Positions 20,498 through 32,193 are shown, numbered from the stretch's first letter. The stretch: DNA of 64,000 nucleotides from Cherax quadricarinatus (GCF_038502225.1 NC_091292.1:49756879-49820878), one strand, 5' to 3'. A program made the numbers and translations. Notes: a model not told the origin generated them from the sequence alone.

Positions 20498-23400
20498 TCA
20501 ACGCCCCGGCGGCCCGGTCCATGACCAGGCCTCCCGATGAATCAGGGCCTGATCCATTAGGCTGTTACTGCTGGCCGCACGCAGTCCAACATACGAGCCA
20601 CAGCCCGGCTGATCCGGCACTGACTTTAGGTATCTGTCCAACTCTCTCTTGAAGGCAGCCAGGGGTTTATTGGCAATTCCCCTAATGCTTGATGGGAGGC
20701 TGTTGAACAGTCTTGGGCCCCGGACATTTATGGTGTTTTCCCTTAGTGTACCAATGGCGCCCCTACTTTTTATTGGCGGCATTTTGCATCGTCTGCCCAG
20801 TCTTTTACTTTCGTAGGGAGTGATTTCTGTGTGCAGATTTGGGACCATTCCTTCCAAGATTTTCCAAGTGTAGATTATGATATAACTTTCCCTCCTGCGT
20901 TCCAACGAGTACAAGTCAAGTGCTTCCAAGCGTTCCCAGTAGTTAAGGTGCTTGACAGAACTTGTATGTGCAGTAAAGGATCTCTGTACACTCTCTAGAT
21001 CTGCGATTTAACCTGCTTTGAATGGAGATGTTAATGTACAGCAGTATTCCAGCCTAGAGAGAACAAGTGATTTGAAAAGGATCATCATTGGCTTGGCATC
21101 TCTCGTTTTGAACGTTCTCATTATCCATCCTATCATTTTCTTTGCACGTGCGATCGTGGCACTGTTGTGATCCTTGAAAGTGGCCCGGTGGCCTGATGGC
21201 TAAAACTCCCGCTTCACACACGGAGGGCCCGGGTTCGATTCCCGGCGGGTGGAAATTCCGACACGTTTCCTTACACCTGTTGTCCTGTTCACCTAGCAGC
21301 AAATAGGTACCTGGGTGTTAGTCGACTGGTGTGGGTCGCATCCTGGGGGACAAGATTAAGGACCCCAATGGAAATAAGTTAGACAGTCCTCGATGACGCA
21401 CTGACTTTCTTGGGTTATCCTGGGTGGCTAACCCTACGGGGTTAAAAATCCGAACGAAATCTTATCTTATCTTATCTTAAAGTGAGATCCTCAGACATTA
21501 CTACTCCCAGGTCCCTTACATTATTTTTCCGCTCTATTGTATGGCCAGAGTCTGAATATACTCTGTTCTAGTTATTATCTCCTCCAGTTTTCCATAACGG
21601 AGTAGTTGGAATTTGTCCTCATTGAACATCATATTGTTTTCCGTTGCCCACTGGAAAACTTTGTTTATATCTTCTTGGAGGTTAACCGCGTCCTCAGCAG
21701 ATGACAGCCTCATGCAGATCCTAGTATCATCCGCAAAGGATGATACGGTGCTGTGATGTATATCTCTTTTTGTCTGATATGAGGATAAGGAATAAGATGG
21801 GGGTGAGTACTGTGCCTTGTGGAACAGAGCTCTTCACTATGGCAGCCTCCGATTTAACTCTGTTGACTACTACTCTTTGTGTTCGATTTGTTAGGAAGTT
21901 GAAGATCCATCTCCCCACTTTCCTTTAGCACGTATTTTATGGGCTATTACACCATGATCGCATTTATCAAATGCTTTTGCAAAGTCTGTGTATATTACAT
22001 CTGCATTCTGATTTTCTTCCAGTGCATCCAAGGCCATATCATAGTGATCCAGTAGTTGAGAGGCAGGAGCGACCTGCCCTGAACCCATGTTGCCCTGGAT
22101 TGTGCAGATTTTGGGAATCCAGGCGATTTGCAATCCTGCTTCTTAGCACTCTTTCAAAGATTTTTATAATGTGGGACGTCAGAGCTATTGGTCTATAGTT
22201 CTTAGCTAATGCTTTGCTGCCACCTTTATGGAGTGGGGCTATATCCGTTGTTTTAAGTGACTGTGGAATTTCACCCATGTCCAAGCTGCTGCTCCATAGT
22301 GTACTTAGGGCACGCGAGAGGGGTTTCTTGCAGTTCTTAATGAAAACAGAGTTCCACGAGTCTGGGCCCGGGGCTGAGTGCATGGGCATGTTGTCAATGG
22401 CTTTTTCGAAATCTATAGGAGTTAGGGTAATGTCGGAAATCTGGCATACATTTATGGAGTTTTGAGGCTCATTCATGAAGAAATCATTTGGGTCGTCGAT
22501 CCTCAGACCGATTAGTGGTTCACTAAACACAGAGTCGTACTGGGATTTCAATATTTCACTCATTTCCTTGTTGTCTTCTGTGTAAGTCCCATCCTGTCTG
22601 AGTAAAGGCCCGATACTAGATGTGGTATTTGCCTTGTTTTTAGCATATGAAAAGAAATATTTTGAATTTCTTTCAATTTCACTAATAGCTTTAAGCTCCT
22701 CCTGTCTCTCCTGGTTCCTGTAAGAGTCATTTAACTTAAGTTCGATAGTTTCCACTTCCCTGGTCGGCGCCTCCTTTCGTGTATCAGATATTCTAGCACT
22801 CCTGAGGAGCTCAGTGACTCTTCGTCGTCTTCTGTAGAGGGAGCATCTTTCTCTCTCCAGTTTACTCCTGCTCCTCTTCTTTCTTAGGGGAATATGCCTA
22901 GAACATGCTTCGGCTGCCAGGAAGTTGGTCCTTTCAAGGCACTGGTTTGAATCCATGTCATTTAAGACATCTTCCCAACATGTTTCGTTTAGGACATGGT
23001 TTACCTGGTCCCAGTTGATGTTCTTGTTGTTGAAGTTGTATTTTGTGAAGACACCTTCACAGGTACATGCATTCTGCTGATCAGGACCCCTATGCATGTA
23101 CGTCTGGACTTCGATTAGGTTGTGATCGGAATTAGTTGTTTTTTATATTCTTATGTCTCGTATCAGGTCCTCATTATTTGTGAAGATGAGGTCAAGTGTG
23201 TTTTCTAGTCTTGTTGGCTCCACTATCTGCTGGCTTAAGGTGTGTTTTTCGCAGAGACTTAGTAGCTCGTGTGTGTGACCTTTCATCTGCGCTACCTCCG
23301 GGGATTGTTTCAGCTATAACATTATTTGCTACATTCTTCCATTTTGTACGCCTTAGGTTGAAATCACCAAGCAGTAAGATGTTTGGGGATGGAGCTGGAA

Positions 23401-23890
23401 GGTTTTCCAAACAGTAATCAATTTTCAGTAGCTGTTCCTTGAACTGTTGTGAGCTTATATACAACTGCAATGACTTGGTTTTGGTTCTCGATCTTTATTG
23501 ATAGAACTTCAACTACCTCATTTGTGGTGTTCAGCAACTCCGTGCAGATGAGGGACTCTTTGACATACAGGCCAACCCCCCTTGTTGCCTGTTCATTCTG
23601 TCGCATCTAAAAAGGTTGTAACCACTTATCCATATTTCACTGTCAAAGTGATCTTTTGTGCGAGTCTCTGTGAAGGCTGCAAACATTGCATTAGACTCCT
23701 CTAGAAGTCCACTGATAAAAGGTATTTTGTTGTTGGTGGATGGCCTAAGGCCCTGTATATTAGCAAATATGAACGAGGTTGTATTCTGTGTTTGTTGGGG
23801 GAGATTTTGTTATTGGCATCAGTAGTTGTAATTCTGGAGGGCCATGGGTGGCCACTGGCTGCGCCTCCAGTCCAACAAGGCTCCAAGGTG
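20498..23890 (-). pseudogene. LINE B ORF2: APE endonuclease plus reverse transcriptase
   Basis: The endonuclease part shows FANIQGLRPSTNN (about 23760), NILLLGDFNLR (about 23360) and a region with several stops between. The RT starts near 23097 (MHRGPDQQNACTCEG, then ALAKNYRPIALTSHIIKIFERV, HGFRAGRSC at about 22060). It continues in other frames as ADVIYTDFAKAFDKCDH (21960-22010) and SSVPQGTVLTPILFLILISD (about 21800). The FADD segment follows in a broken region. The C-terminus ends with the family tail CGSYVGLRAASSNSL and a stop at about 20498. This is a jockey/CR1-like domain order. Confidence 0.86.
21183..21478 (+). mobile_element. tRNA-derived SINE with TCTTA-repeat tail
   Basis: 296 bp flanked by a 6-bp duplication AAAGTG (21177-21182 and 21479-21484). 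The head has Pol III box A (TGGCCTGATGGCTAAAAC area) and box B (GGGTTCGATTCCC). The tail is ATCTTATCTTATCTT. The LINE B paralogue at about 4215-4235 shows the site without the insertion (CTTGAAGGTGAGATCC), confirming the borders. Confidence 0.92.
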
Positions 23891-25019
23891 GTGGACTATT
23901 TTTGTTATTTCCTTCCATTTTCTTTTTCCGTTTCCTGCCACTAAAAAATCACCTGGAGTTGGGTTGTCGTAGCTACTATTGTTTGTCTTGTGGGGTCTGT
24001 GCCTCCTGGTCCCTTTTAAATGGTATGCATGGCAGTCGATGTTGTAACACTGCTTCTGGAGGACCGAGGAGTGGCACATTTTTGGGTGAAAGAAAGTACA
24101 GGAAGAAGAACGACACACTCCTTTAGACAGGAGGCCGCTACATTTTTTGGGATGCTCAAAGTTGCATGTCCCTTTTTTTTCCTGATATTCCATGCTTACA
24201 GATGCCCCAAGCATAATATTTGCACAAATTCACCTTTGGTTGAGAATTGTTGGGAGGTGTGTTGTCAATATCTGCAGGTTCTGGGACTGCACTATAATCC
24301 TCAGTATCCAAGCCAGGGACACCCCGTCCTGGATTCCATTTACTTTCCCCAGTAGAGGAAGAAGGAGGAGACTCCTCTCCAACATCTGTACTGTGGGGCA
24401 CGGTCTTGTGCAATGATGGTTGTATATTTACGGTTTTAGTGGTGGTTGTGGTAGGGTCCCTAGTAGAGTCTGGGCTGGCAGTAAGGCTGGGGGCTGGGTC
24501 TGAGTCAGCACTGGGGCTGGAGGCTGAGCCTGGGCCAGCGGCTGGGCCTGGGCCAGCACCAGCACTGTGGGTATTAGTGCTATGACTGGGGGAGCCTGGG
24601 CCAGCACCAGCACTGTGGGTATTAGTGCTATGTCTGTGGGATGGGTCTGGCTTAGCACTATGTGGGTGACTAGATAGTTTCGGGTCATCCGTTGTGGTAT
24701 GGGCATTCTGCATTTTTTTATACACTATCTCTTGCTCCCATGTTTTATATATTTTTGGTAGACTAACCAAGAGGTCATCTTTGTTTTCTTGATTATTTTT
24801 ATCATTTATTACTCTCCGTAGTACCTTTCTGATACCTGCCCAAAGTTCTACATCTTTATTGCACAACCAGAAGCACCTTGCTAGTTCGAGGTCATTTTTT
24901 GAGGCTGTATTTAGTCTATTACAAGAGATATGGTGTTTGGAAGAGCATAGATTGCATGTGATTCTGGATTTCCTTCCAAGGATTTTTTTACATGTCCCAC
25001 AGATATGCTGTGCTGACAT
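23819..25019 (-). pseudogene. LINE B ORF1: PHD-like and three CCCH zinc fingers
   Basis: Starts MSAQHICGTCKKILGRKS. Residues 7-60 hold a PHD/RING-like cysteine pattern (C-x2-C ... C-x2-C-x4-H-x2-C ... C). A long low-complexity middle (Pro, Ser, Thr; HSTNTHSAGAGPG repeated twice) follows. The C-terminal part carries three CCCH fingers: CKYYAWGICKHGISGK ... CNFEH (C-x7-C, then C-x3-H), CSGLLSKGVCRSSSCTFFH, and CHSSVLQKQCYNIDCHAYH (both C-x8-C-x4-C-x3-H). A frameshift in a run of eight A (about 24170-24180) falls inside the first finger. CCCH fingers usually bind RNA, which would suit an ORF1 nucleic-acid chaperone; that is inference. Confidence 0.78.
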
Positions 25020-25330
25020 CGTGTCTGTATCCTACTACATTCTGTATGCCACAGAAGAAAACTGATTTCCACTTTACCTTTCTCTTGCTGGTGCCAGTAA
25101 TATGCAAGATGTATTTCTACGAACCAAGTTTGCAGTATGTGGGTGGTGGTGTAGGGTGGGTGTGAGCCGGGCAGGACTTACCCACACTGCCACACTTCAC
25201 TATTATTTTATTATAATTATTATTATTATTATTATTATTTAAATTCCTTTTATGTAGTGCTGTACACTGTTTATCTCAAGGATATACACTGTATTCTTTC
25301 AAAATACACTTTTCACTGTGCTATACTGGG
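25020..25330. other. Probable LINE B 5' UTR and flank
   Basis: Non-coding, with an ATT microsatellite at about 25205-25240. No ORF supported. Confidence 0.4.
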
Positions 25331-25515
25331 ATCATTGTTTTATTATTTACACAGCTTAGCCTATGCTAACTTGATTGGTGTTGGGGGGTGCGGGAGTTGT
25401 TTCTTGAGTAGCTTTAGGTAGAGATCGTTTTGATAAGGACCTGCCTCGTATGGGTCAGTAGGCCTTCTGCAGTGTTCCTACATTCTTATGTTCTTATGTT
25501 CTTATGTTCTATGGA
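25331..25515. repeat. Fragment of dispersed repeat ending in (TTCTTATG)n
   Basis: GCCTCGTATGGGTCAGTAGG followed by CCTTCTGCAGTGTTCC and repeats of TTCTTATG. I recognise this as a common 3'-end repeat in crayfish sequences (from memory). It has no coding capacity. Confidence 0.55.
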
Positions 25516-26124
25516 AAAGTTTATTTCCTGTTTAGTAGAGGTAACGGTTGTATGCTCAGTTTATGTATGCTGTGATTCCCTGCACCTCAATGCTACCACC
25601 ACTCGTTTTATCTCTTATGACTATAGTAATTACTCATCCGTTATTAACACTTCACTGGACCTCTGGCAATAGTTCGCTAGTGCCAGTCGCTTGTAAGATA
25701 TTCCCCTATCTACTCTATATATATTGTACACAATACTGGGGGATAATTAAGATTACTCTAATCTACAATTTAGTTCACTATGTCACTGCACATATATATC
25801 CTTGTCACTCACATATTACTTATAGATAGATCAATATTTGTTTATTTCCACTTGTGTCGACATCCGGCAATAATTCACTAGTGCTGGTCAGGTCTATTTC
25901 CCACGGTAACCGTTCCTTCACCGGCACTCTCCATGTGACACTATAATCCATATTTTCTTATTTAGTGTTCACTGATATTCCTTTTTTGTTTGTTCAAAGG
26001 AGTATATGCACTTTATGGTTGCACACGCTTATTTCCCGCATTCTGTTCCCTCTGCTACTATCAAGACACGCAGTTTTTGACGGAGCACAACTGTCCCTGT
26101 CACTGACAGAAACACCATTTCTTA
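25516..26124. other. Non-coding, with a diverged direct repeat
   Basis: GGCAATAGTTCGCTAGTGCC at about 25665 recurs as GGCAATAATTCACTAGTGCT at about 25868, so a unit of about 200 bp is present roughly twice. No gene recognised. Confidence 0.45.
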
Positions 26125-29100
26125 TACTGTACTCTTCTAATTGTGGTTCCAGGGTTCGAGTCATAGCACCTGGCTATGACTTGCTGGTCACTACTAGGTC
26201 AACTCTCTCTTCCTTTTCTATGAGCTTTATTGAACCTCTTCTTGAAGCTATCTCTGTATCCTGCCTCTCCTACATCACTCCAGATTGTCACACTTGATAA
26301 ATCTATGGCTGAAGAAGTACTTCCTGACATCCCTGTGACTCATCTGAGTTTTCAGCTTCCAGTTGTTGTGTCCTATCTCTGAAACAATCTGTCCCTATCC
26401 ACCCTGACAGTTAGTTTCAGTATTTAATATGTCGTTATCATGCCCCCTCCGTCCTTTTTTTTTTTTTTTTTTATTCGCCGGTATTCTCCCGGCCCGGGTC
26501 TTTTCCAAGTAGTGGTGACCCGGCCTTGGCTCTCTATCTGGGGAGTGTCTCGAGACTTAAGTCTCCCATGGGAGGAGGTGCCCCCCGTCCTTTCTGTCCT
26601 CCATTGTCGTCTGGTTGATTTTAACCTCTCCTCGTTGTAAACCTTTGCACTTTCTCTACTTTCTTGACGTGTTTGACCAGGTGTGGGTTCCATTTTGGTT
26701 CTCCATACTCAAATATGGGCCTGACGTACACAGTCTACAGTATCTTGAATGACTCCTTACTTAAATGTCGAAGCGCCCATATGCTGCAGCAGTTATTTGG
26801 TTGATGTGCGACTTAGGAGATGTACTCGGTATGATGCTCACCCCAAGACCTTTTTCCTTGAGTGAGTTTTGCAGCCTTTGACCTCCTAGTCTGTGCTCCG
26901 TCTGCAGTCTTTTTTTTTCCCTAACTTTATGATTTTGTACTTGCTGGGATTAAACTCCAGGAGCCATTTGTCAGACCAGACTTACAGCCTGTACGGATCT
27001 CCTTGCAGGCCTGCCTGATCCTCGTCCACTTGTATTATTCTTATTAGCTTTGCATCGTCTAAAAACAGGAATGCCTATGATTCTATCCCTTTATTCTGTC
27101 ATTCTGTTATTCACATATATTAGAAACAGCTCCAGACTCAGAACTGACCCTTGTGGAACCCCACTCGACACATGCACCCACTCTGACACCTCATTACATA
27201 CAACACACGTTGTATCCTTCCTGTTAGGTATTCCCTGATCCATTGTAGTACTGTCCCTGCTATTCCTGCCTTTTCTAGTTTTTCAACCTGTCTCTTGTGT
27301 GGTACTGTATCAAAAGCCTTCTTACAGTCCAAGAAGATGTAGTCTACCCATCCCTCTCTCCTGTCTTACTTCTGTTACCTTGTTATAGAACTCCAGTAAG
27401 TTTGTGATGCAGGATTTCTCTTCCTTGAAGCCATGCTGGTTGTCATGTATGAGCCGCCTATTCCTTTGTAGGTGTTCCACCTCTCTTCTTCTAATAATCT
27501 TCTCCTTAACTTTACATACCATACATGTCAGTGACATTGGTCTGTAGTTTAATGCTAACTGTCTGTCTCCTTTCTTAAAAATTGGGACTGTGTTTGCTGT
27601 CTTCCGCACCTTAGGTATTTGCCCTGTTTCAATACATTTATTGACTATTTTTGTAAGTGGTACACATAGTGCATCTGCTCCCACATTCAGGATCCAAGGA
27701 GAGATGTTATCTGGGCCCACCACCTTCGAAGTAACTAGTTCACCTAGTAGTTTCTTCACTTTCTCCTCGGTTATGTGCAGTGTGGACGTCAGACACTTGC
27801 TGGTGCACCCTACTCCCTTGGTTTGCTGGAAGCCTCTCTGTCTCTAGTGTGAATACCTCCCTGAATCTTGAGCTAAGTTCCTCACTTCCTGGTCATTCTC
27901 CGTGAGCTCCCATCCTTCGTCAGTTTGATTACCTGGGCCTTGACTGTTGTTTTCCTGCTGATGTGTTTGTATAACGACTTTGGGTCAGATTTGGCTTTTG
28001 ATGCTATGTCATTCTTGTATTGTCTCTGGACCTTGCTCTCCTTATCCATGCATATTCACTTCTGGCTCTTTGGCTCAACTCCCTGTTTTCCTGAGTCCTT
28101 TGCTTCCTATACTTTTTACATTTGTGACGCACTTGGCTTTGGCCTCTCCACTCCTCCTGGTAAATCATGGGCTCCCAATGGTCTTCCCATTGTTTCTGTT
28201 GCCCTTTAGCACGAACTTCTCCACTGCCTCCCTGCACTTTGCAGTCATGTGTCACATCTAGCTTTCTTACTCACTGCACCTCATGAAGGAATTGCCTCAC
28301 ACATGTGTAGTTCCCACCCTTTTCTGAAGTGTAGTTTCTCCCATCCTTCTCATGCTGCCTCACTCTGTATTAACTCTACCATGTATTTGAAACTCAGGAC
28401 CACGTGACCACTAGCACCGAGGGGCATTTCATGTGGTTTCCTCTGTCTGAACTGTTGAAGGTGAATACAAGGTCCGGCCTTGCTGGTTCATCATGTCCAC
28501 TTTCTCTGGTTGTGTCCCTAACAGATCGGTATATGTAGCTTTCCAACAACACTTCCAGCATCTTGGCTCCCCCCATGTCTCATATACCCCATGTGGCCCT
28601 AGATTTTCCCAGTGTATCTTCCTGTGGTTGAAATCCCTCATGATAAGTAGCTTTGCTCAGCTTGTGTGGGCCCTTCTGACCACCTCGGCTAGTGTGACCA
28701 TCATCGATCTGTTGTTATCATCGTATTCTTGTCCTGATCTGCTGTTCTGTATCGGGTTGTAACTCACTGCTGTCTTCACTTTTGGACCCCCAGTTAGAAG
28801 TGTTCCTACTGTGTAGTCATCTGTGTCACCTTTGACTAGCCCTTCCATCTCTTCAAAACTCAATTGGTTTTTGATGAGCAGTGCAACTCCTCCTTCCCCT
28901 TTGTTCACCCTGTCATTCCTCAGGATCTGATATCCAGATGGGAAAATCTCATCTGTTATTACCCCATAAGCTAGCTTTGTCTCTCTGAGTGCTATGATGT
29001 TTGGGGATGCCTCAGTGATTCCTTCCTGCCACTCGTCATTCTTATTTGTTATTCTATTTGTTTTGGTATACCATACCTTCAGCTTCCTTTCCTAAACTGT

Positions 29101-29390
29101 ATTCAGAGGGGTAGGATGGGTTGTTGCAGGTTGTGCGGTAGACAGGGCTGGATGTTATGGTGGGCTGGTGTTGTGGTAGTAATACCATACTATTAGTGCT
29201 TAGAGGGATGGAATTGGACTGTGGGTGTGGAGTGTGGCTTGTTTCTAATTATTGTGTTTGGTTGGTGTGGGTTGGTAGGGGTTAAGGGGATGCTGTGGGT
29301 CGTTCTGTGGGCAGTTGTGTTTGTTGTTCCCCCCGAGGTTGCGCTCCCCTGTCTGTCAGTACCTGCTGTGTGTTCTGGTGCAGCTCTCTT
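26125..29390 (-). pseudogene. LINE family A, long decayed copy
   Basis: Minus strand. Endonuclease pieces at 28908-28657 (NKGEGGVALLIKNQLSFEEM) and 28641-28429 (MRDFNHRKIHWENLG). The RT start is at 27759 (KKLLGELVTSKVVGPDNISPW, VPIFKKGDRQLALNYRPMSL, NQHGFKEEKSC) and continues at 27332 (MDCKKAFDTVPHKRQVEKLE, WIREYLTGR). Several stops and a missing stretch remove the FADD region. The 3' end at about 26125-26150 reads AATTAGAAGAGTACAG, a mutated form of the family terminus AATTAGGTGAGTAC. A SINE interrupts the C-terminal region at about 26455-26580. Sequence 29100-29390 may be its 5' UTR. Confidence 0.83.
26455..26580 (-). mobile_element. Short SINE with poly(A) tail
   Basis: On the minus strand: GGCACCTCCTCCCATGGGAG ... 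CCGGGAGAATACCGGCGAAT followed by an A run of about 17. Near-identical flanks (TGCCCCCTCCGTCCTT on the left, TGCCCCCCGTCCTTT on the right) form the target duplication. It interrupts LINE A. Confidence 0.75.
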
Positions 29391-29996
29391 ACTTAGATAA
29401 AAATTTAGATTAATTTAGCTTTTGAGGGTCTCAATTTGCCTTTTTTTATTTGGAAAATACCTGTAAAATTTAAATATTGATTTTCACGTGATAATTACTA
29501 ATCGCATCATCCAACTGACTTTGACCCTGACAACTTAATAATCCCTCTTCTGAGTGACTTCAGTCTTATTGTACTGGTGTATTTTAAAATATTCGTGTTT
29601 TAAAGGTAACAAGATAATGTCTCTTTAGTTTGGGTTCAAAACTTGTGTTTCAAAGTGGATGTTTTGAATTACTTAGAGCTATGTATGCCCCAGTGTGGGG
29701 ATATTAGTATCTTTGTGATAACTTGGGCTTACCTTTACTGATTTGCCTCACATCTTGAGCACTAATATTTAACTATATGATAACTTATCCTGCACTATTT
29801 CAGGAGGCTGGGGCTATGCAGTATGGGAATACCTTTCTCGGATCGCACTGCGACCCAAATACATCTAGTTTTATAAGTGAACCGGTAAATTGCACCTTTA
29901 ATGACCCATGAACAAAAGATAGATTTTAAACCCAACAAACCAACAAACTAACAAACTGCAGAATTGGTATACTAAACTTGCGCTCTCCTTGATCAG
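29391..29996. other. End of intron 4
   Basis: AT-rich, no gene. The final 20 bases (CTCCTTGATCAG) form the acceptor of exon 5. Confidence 0.6.
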
Positions 29997-30229
29997 CTGT
30001 GGCCCCGGAGAGGAGCTGGTGGGGGCTGGTTGTCATGACGTAGATGAGTGCGTGTACCAGCCGTGTCTACACGGAGGCTCCTGCATCAACCTCGCCCCCG
30101 GCTACCACTGTGTTTGTGGACCAGCACACGTGGGCCACAACTGTGAGTGGACTAGCCTCACCCCGGAGCCACAGCCCCTGGCCTCCCCGCTGCTCATAGT
30201 GGCCCTCACACTCTTCCTTCTGCTTGTAG
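29997..30229 (+). CDS. CadN-like exon 5: EGF domain and start of transmembrane helix
   Basis: Entered in phase 2 after CTTGATCAG. The coding sequence completes the previous half-EGF (SCGPGEELVGAGC), then a full calcium-binding-type EGF: DVDECVYQPCLHGGSC, INLAPGYHCVCGPAHVG, CEW. After a short linker rich in Pro and Thr comes LLIVALTLFLLLV, the first half of the membrane helix. The donor is TTGTAG|GTGAGT in phase 1. The D-V-D-E-C start and G-x-x-C spacing fit EGF_CA. Without splicing the frame runs 32 further bases to a stop at 30259, so an unspliced transcript would still encode a helix of similar length. Confidence 0.87.
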
Positions 30230-30655
30230 GTGAGTCAGCCCTAGCTTTCTGCCAGTTGTAGGTAGGTTAAAACTCTCAGTTACTCAACGGGTCACATCTC
30301 TGGTTCCTACTGGTTGCAGGTGACTATATTATTAATTGCTGTAGGCGAGTCACATTACTAAGCTCCTGCCTGGTGTAGGTGAGTCACGTTACTCAGTTCC
30401 TGTCTGGTGTAGGTGAGTCACGTTACTCAGCTCCTGTCTGGTGTAGGTGAGTCACATTACTCAGCTCCTGTCTGGTGTAGGTGAGTCACATTACTCAGCT
30501 CCTGTCTGGTGTAGGTGAGTCACATTACTCAGCTCCTTTCTGGTGTAGGTGAATCACATTACTCATCTCCTGCCTGGTGTAGGTGAATCACATTACTCAG
30601 CTCCAGCTTGTGAGTGAATCAATTCACGACTCGCCTCTAGTAGGTGAGTCATCTC
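30221..30655 (+). repeat. 34-bp minisatellite seeded by the exon 5 / intron 5 junction
   Basis: Tandem units (CTGTCTGGTGTAG|GTGAGT followed by CACATTACTCAGCTC) repeat the sequence around the true donor at 30230. Donor-like GTGAGT or GTGAAT occurs at 30379, 30413, 30447, 30481, 30515, 30549 and 30583, an exact 34-bp step. Looser copies fill 30230-30378 (GTAGGT, GTGACT, GCGAGT). Confidence 0.92.
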
Positions 30656-31625
30656 ACACTGTTTCTGCTGGTCGTTAGTAGCTCGTGTTTCTCTGGATAC
30701 ACTTTTGCCTGGCATCCGCGTAGTTCTGAGATCTTGTACACTCCGTGGTCTTCTAAATCTTTGTCTTTTAAATCCCTGTTGTGATGTGCACTCACTGTGG
30801 TCTTGTACATTTCAGAACATCCATGTAATCTTGAACGCCTCTTGTGATCTCATACAACTCTAGTATCTTGAATATTCCCTGTAGTCGTGTTACTCTTGTA
30901 TGTTCTTGTACTCCTGTGGTGTTGGAAACCTCTGTGGTCTTGTTAATTCATGTGATCTTATACACCCCTGCGATCTTGAACAGCTGTTTAGTCTTGTACA
31001 TTCTTTTGGTCTTGTACGCCTCTTTTTTTCTTATCCTATATTTAGTATTGTGCACCTCTATCGTCTTAATCATTCTTGTGATCTTGTACAACTCTTGTAC
31101 ACCTATGTAGTTTCTGTTAACCTCTTAGTTGTAGTTTCAGTAAATCTTACACACGCCTATGATCTTGAAAGCATCTGTGAGCTTGTGCAGTCTTTGTTTC
31201 CTTGTAGGCTAGTATACTCTTGTGGTTTTAACCCCCTCCTAGTGATCTTTACCTCTGAGATCTTGGGCACCCCTTGTGATCTTGTAATCCTCACTAATAT
31301 TGGACACGTCTTTCCTTGTATACCTCTGCGGTCTTGTACACTCCTGTGGTCTTGATCACCCCTTGTGGTCTTCTTCACCTCTATGATCCTGCACATTCCC
31401 TGTGGTATTGTTCTGTTTGCTCTTGATCACACCAGTGATCTTTAACACCTCTGTAATCTTGAACAAGCTCTGTGGTCTTCTTTGTCTGTGTTATGAACAC
31501 TCATTTGATCTACTATTCCTCTGTGGTTTTGAACACGTCCTCTAGTCTGCTACACGTCTGTAGTCATGAATGACCCCTGTGGTCTTCAGTAACCCTGTGG
31601 TCTTGAATTTCCCTGGTCAAAAGCT
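30656..31625. repeat. Degenerate short-unit repeat
   Basis: Irregular copies of a unit of about 20-25 bp resembling TCTGTGGTCTTGAACACC (also CTTGTACACTCCTGTGGT). The same material recurs at 35440-35640, after the mobile-element insertions, so one array was probably split. ORFs here are repeat artefacts. Confidence 0.8.
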
Positions 31626-31825
31626 TGTTTACAGACGCGAACTCCTCGTCTTCGAAAGATCGAGGCGATACTCACTGTCTTTGTTATTTTGTTCGGTTTC
31701 ATGATCTTCACGATCCTTCCACTTAATAATTTCCATCCCCATATTTGCGGTCAAAGAATATGTCTTAATTTACCTCCCCTTGAAGTTCACCCTGCATATT
31801 ACTTTTTCATCCCTTAAATAACAAA
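31626..31825. other. Unassigned 200 bp
   Basis: Unlike the repeat on its left or the Penelope end on its right. It could belong to the LINE fragment at 34951-35290, split by the Penelope insertion. No direct evidence. Confidence 0.3.
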
Positions 31826-31917
31826 AAAAGTCACAATACCGTGTCTGGAACGATACACAAATAACCCGCACATAGAAGAAAGGAGCTTAGGACGACGTTT
31901 CGGTCCCACTTGGACCA

Positions 31918-32190
31918 TTTGTATTTGACTGACTCCTCGTCCTTATTTCCCCATTTCTACTTCCTTCCATCTACGTCACTACTACTACCACTACTACTAC
32001 TACCATTACTACTACTACTACTACTACCATTACCTCTTCCTGCCTATATATACCCGTCCTGCTCTACTTCTCGTTAGTGTGACTTTGTAAATGGTCCAAG
32101 TCGGACCGAAACGTCGTCGTAAGCTCCTCTCTTCTATGTGCGGGTTATCTGTGTATCGTTCCAGACACGGTATTGTGCATTTTTTTGTTA
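31918..32190 (+). repeat. Left terminal repeat (pseudo-LTR) of the Penelope-like element
   Basis: Holds a short ACT run (31980-32035) and the hairpin GGTCC-AAGTC-GGACC directly followed by GAAACG (32093-32113). That layout recalls helix II and the GAAA box of hammerhead ribozymes, which are reported from Penelope-like elements. The upstream CUGANGA box is not recognisable here (the sequence is CTTTGTAAAT). Confidence 0.85.
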
Positions 32191-32193
32191 TTT

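Larger units (their letters stand above)
20462..25019 (-). mobile_element. LINE family B, near full-length copy
   Basis: Largest copy of this family. From 5' (right) to 3' (left) on the minus strand: ORF1 (25019-23819), ORF2 endonuclease (23890-23192), RT (23097-21580), C-terminal region (21180-20498) and the 3' UTR ending CCAGGTAACCTCCAGGTAACCG at about 20462. A tRNA-derived SINE (21183-21478) sits in the RT thumb. No RNase H. About seven frame breaks make it inactive. The upstream 25020-25260 region is probably its 5' UTR. Confidence 0.88.

Noticed and set aside
24428..24706. Separate Pro/Ala-rich minus-strand protein
   Set aside because: Alternative frame of the low-complexity middle of LINE B ORF1.
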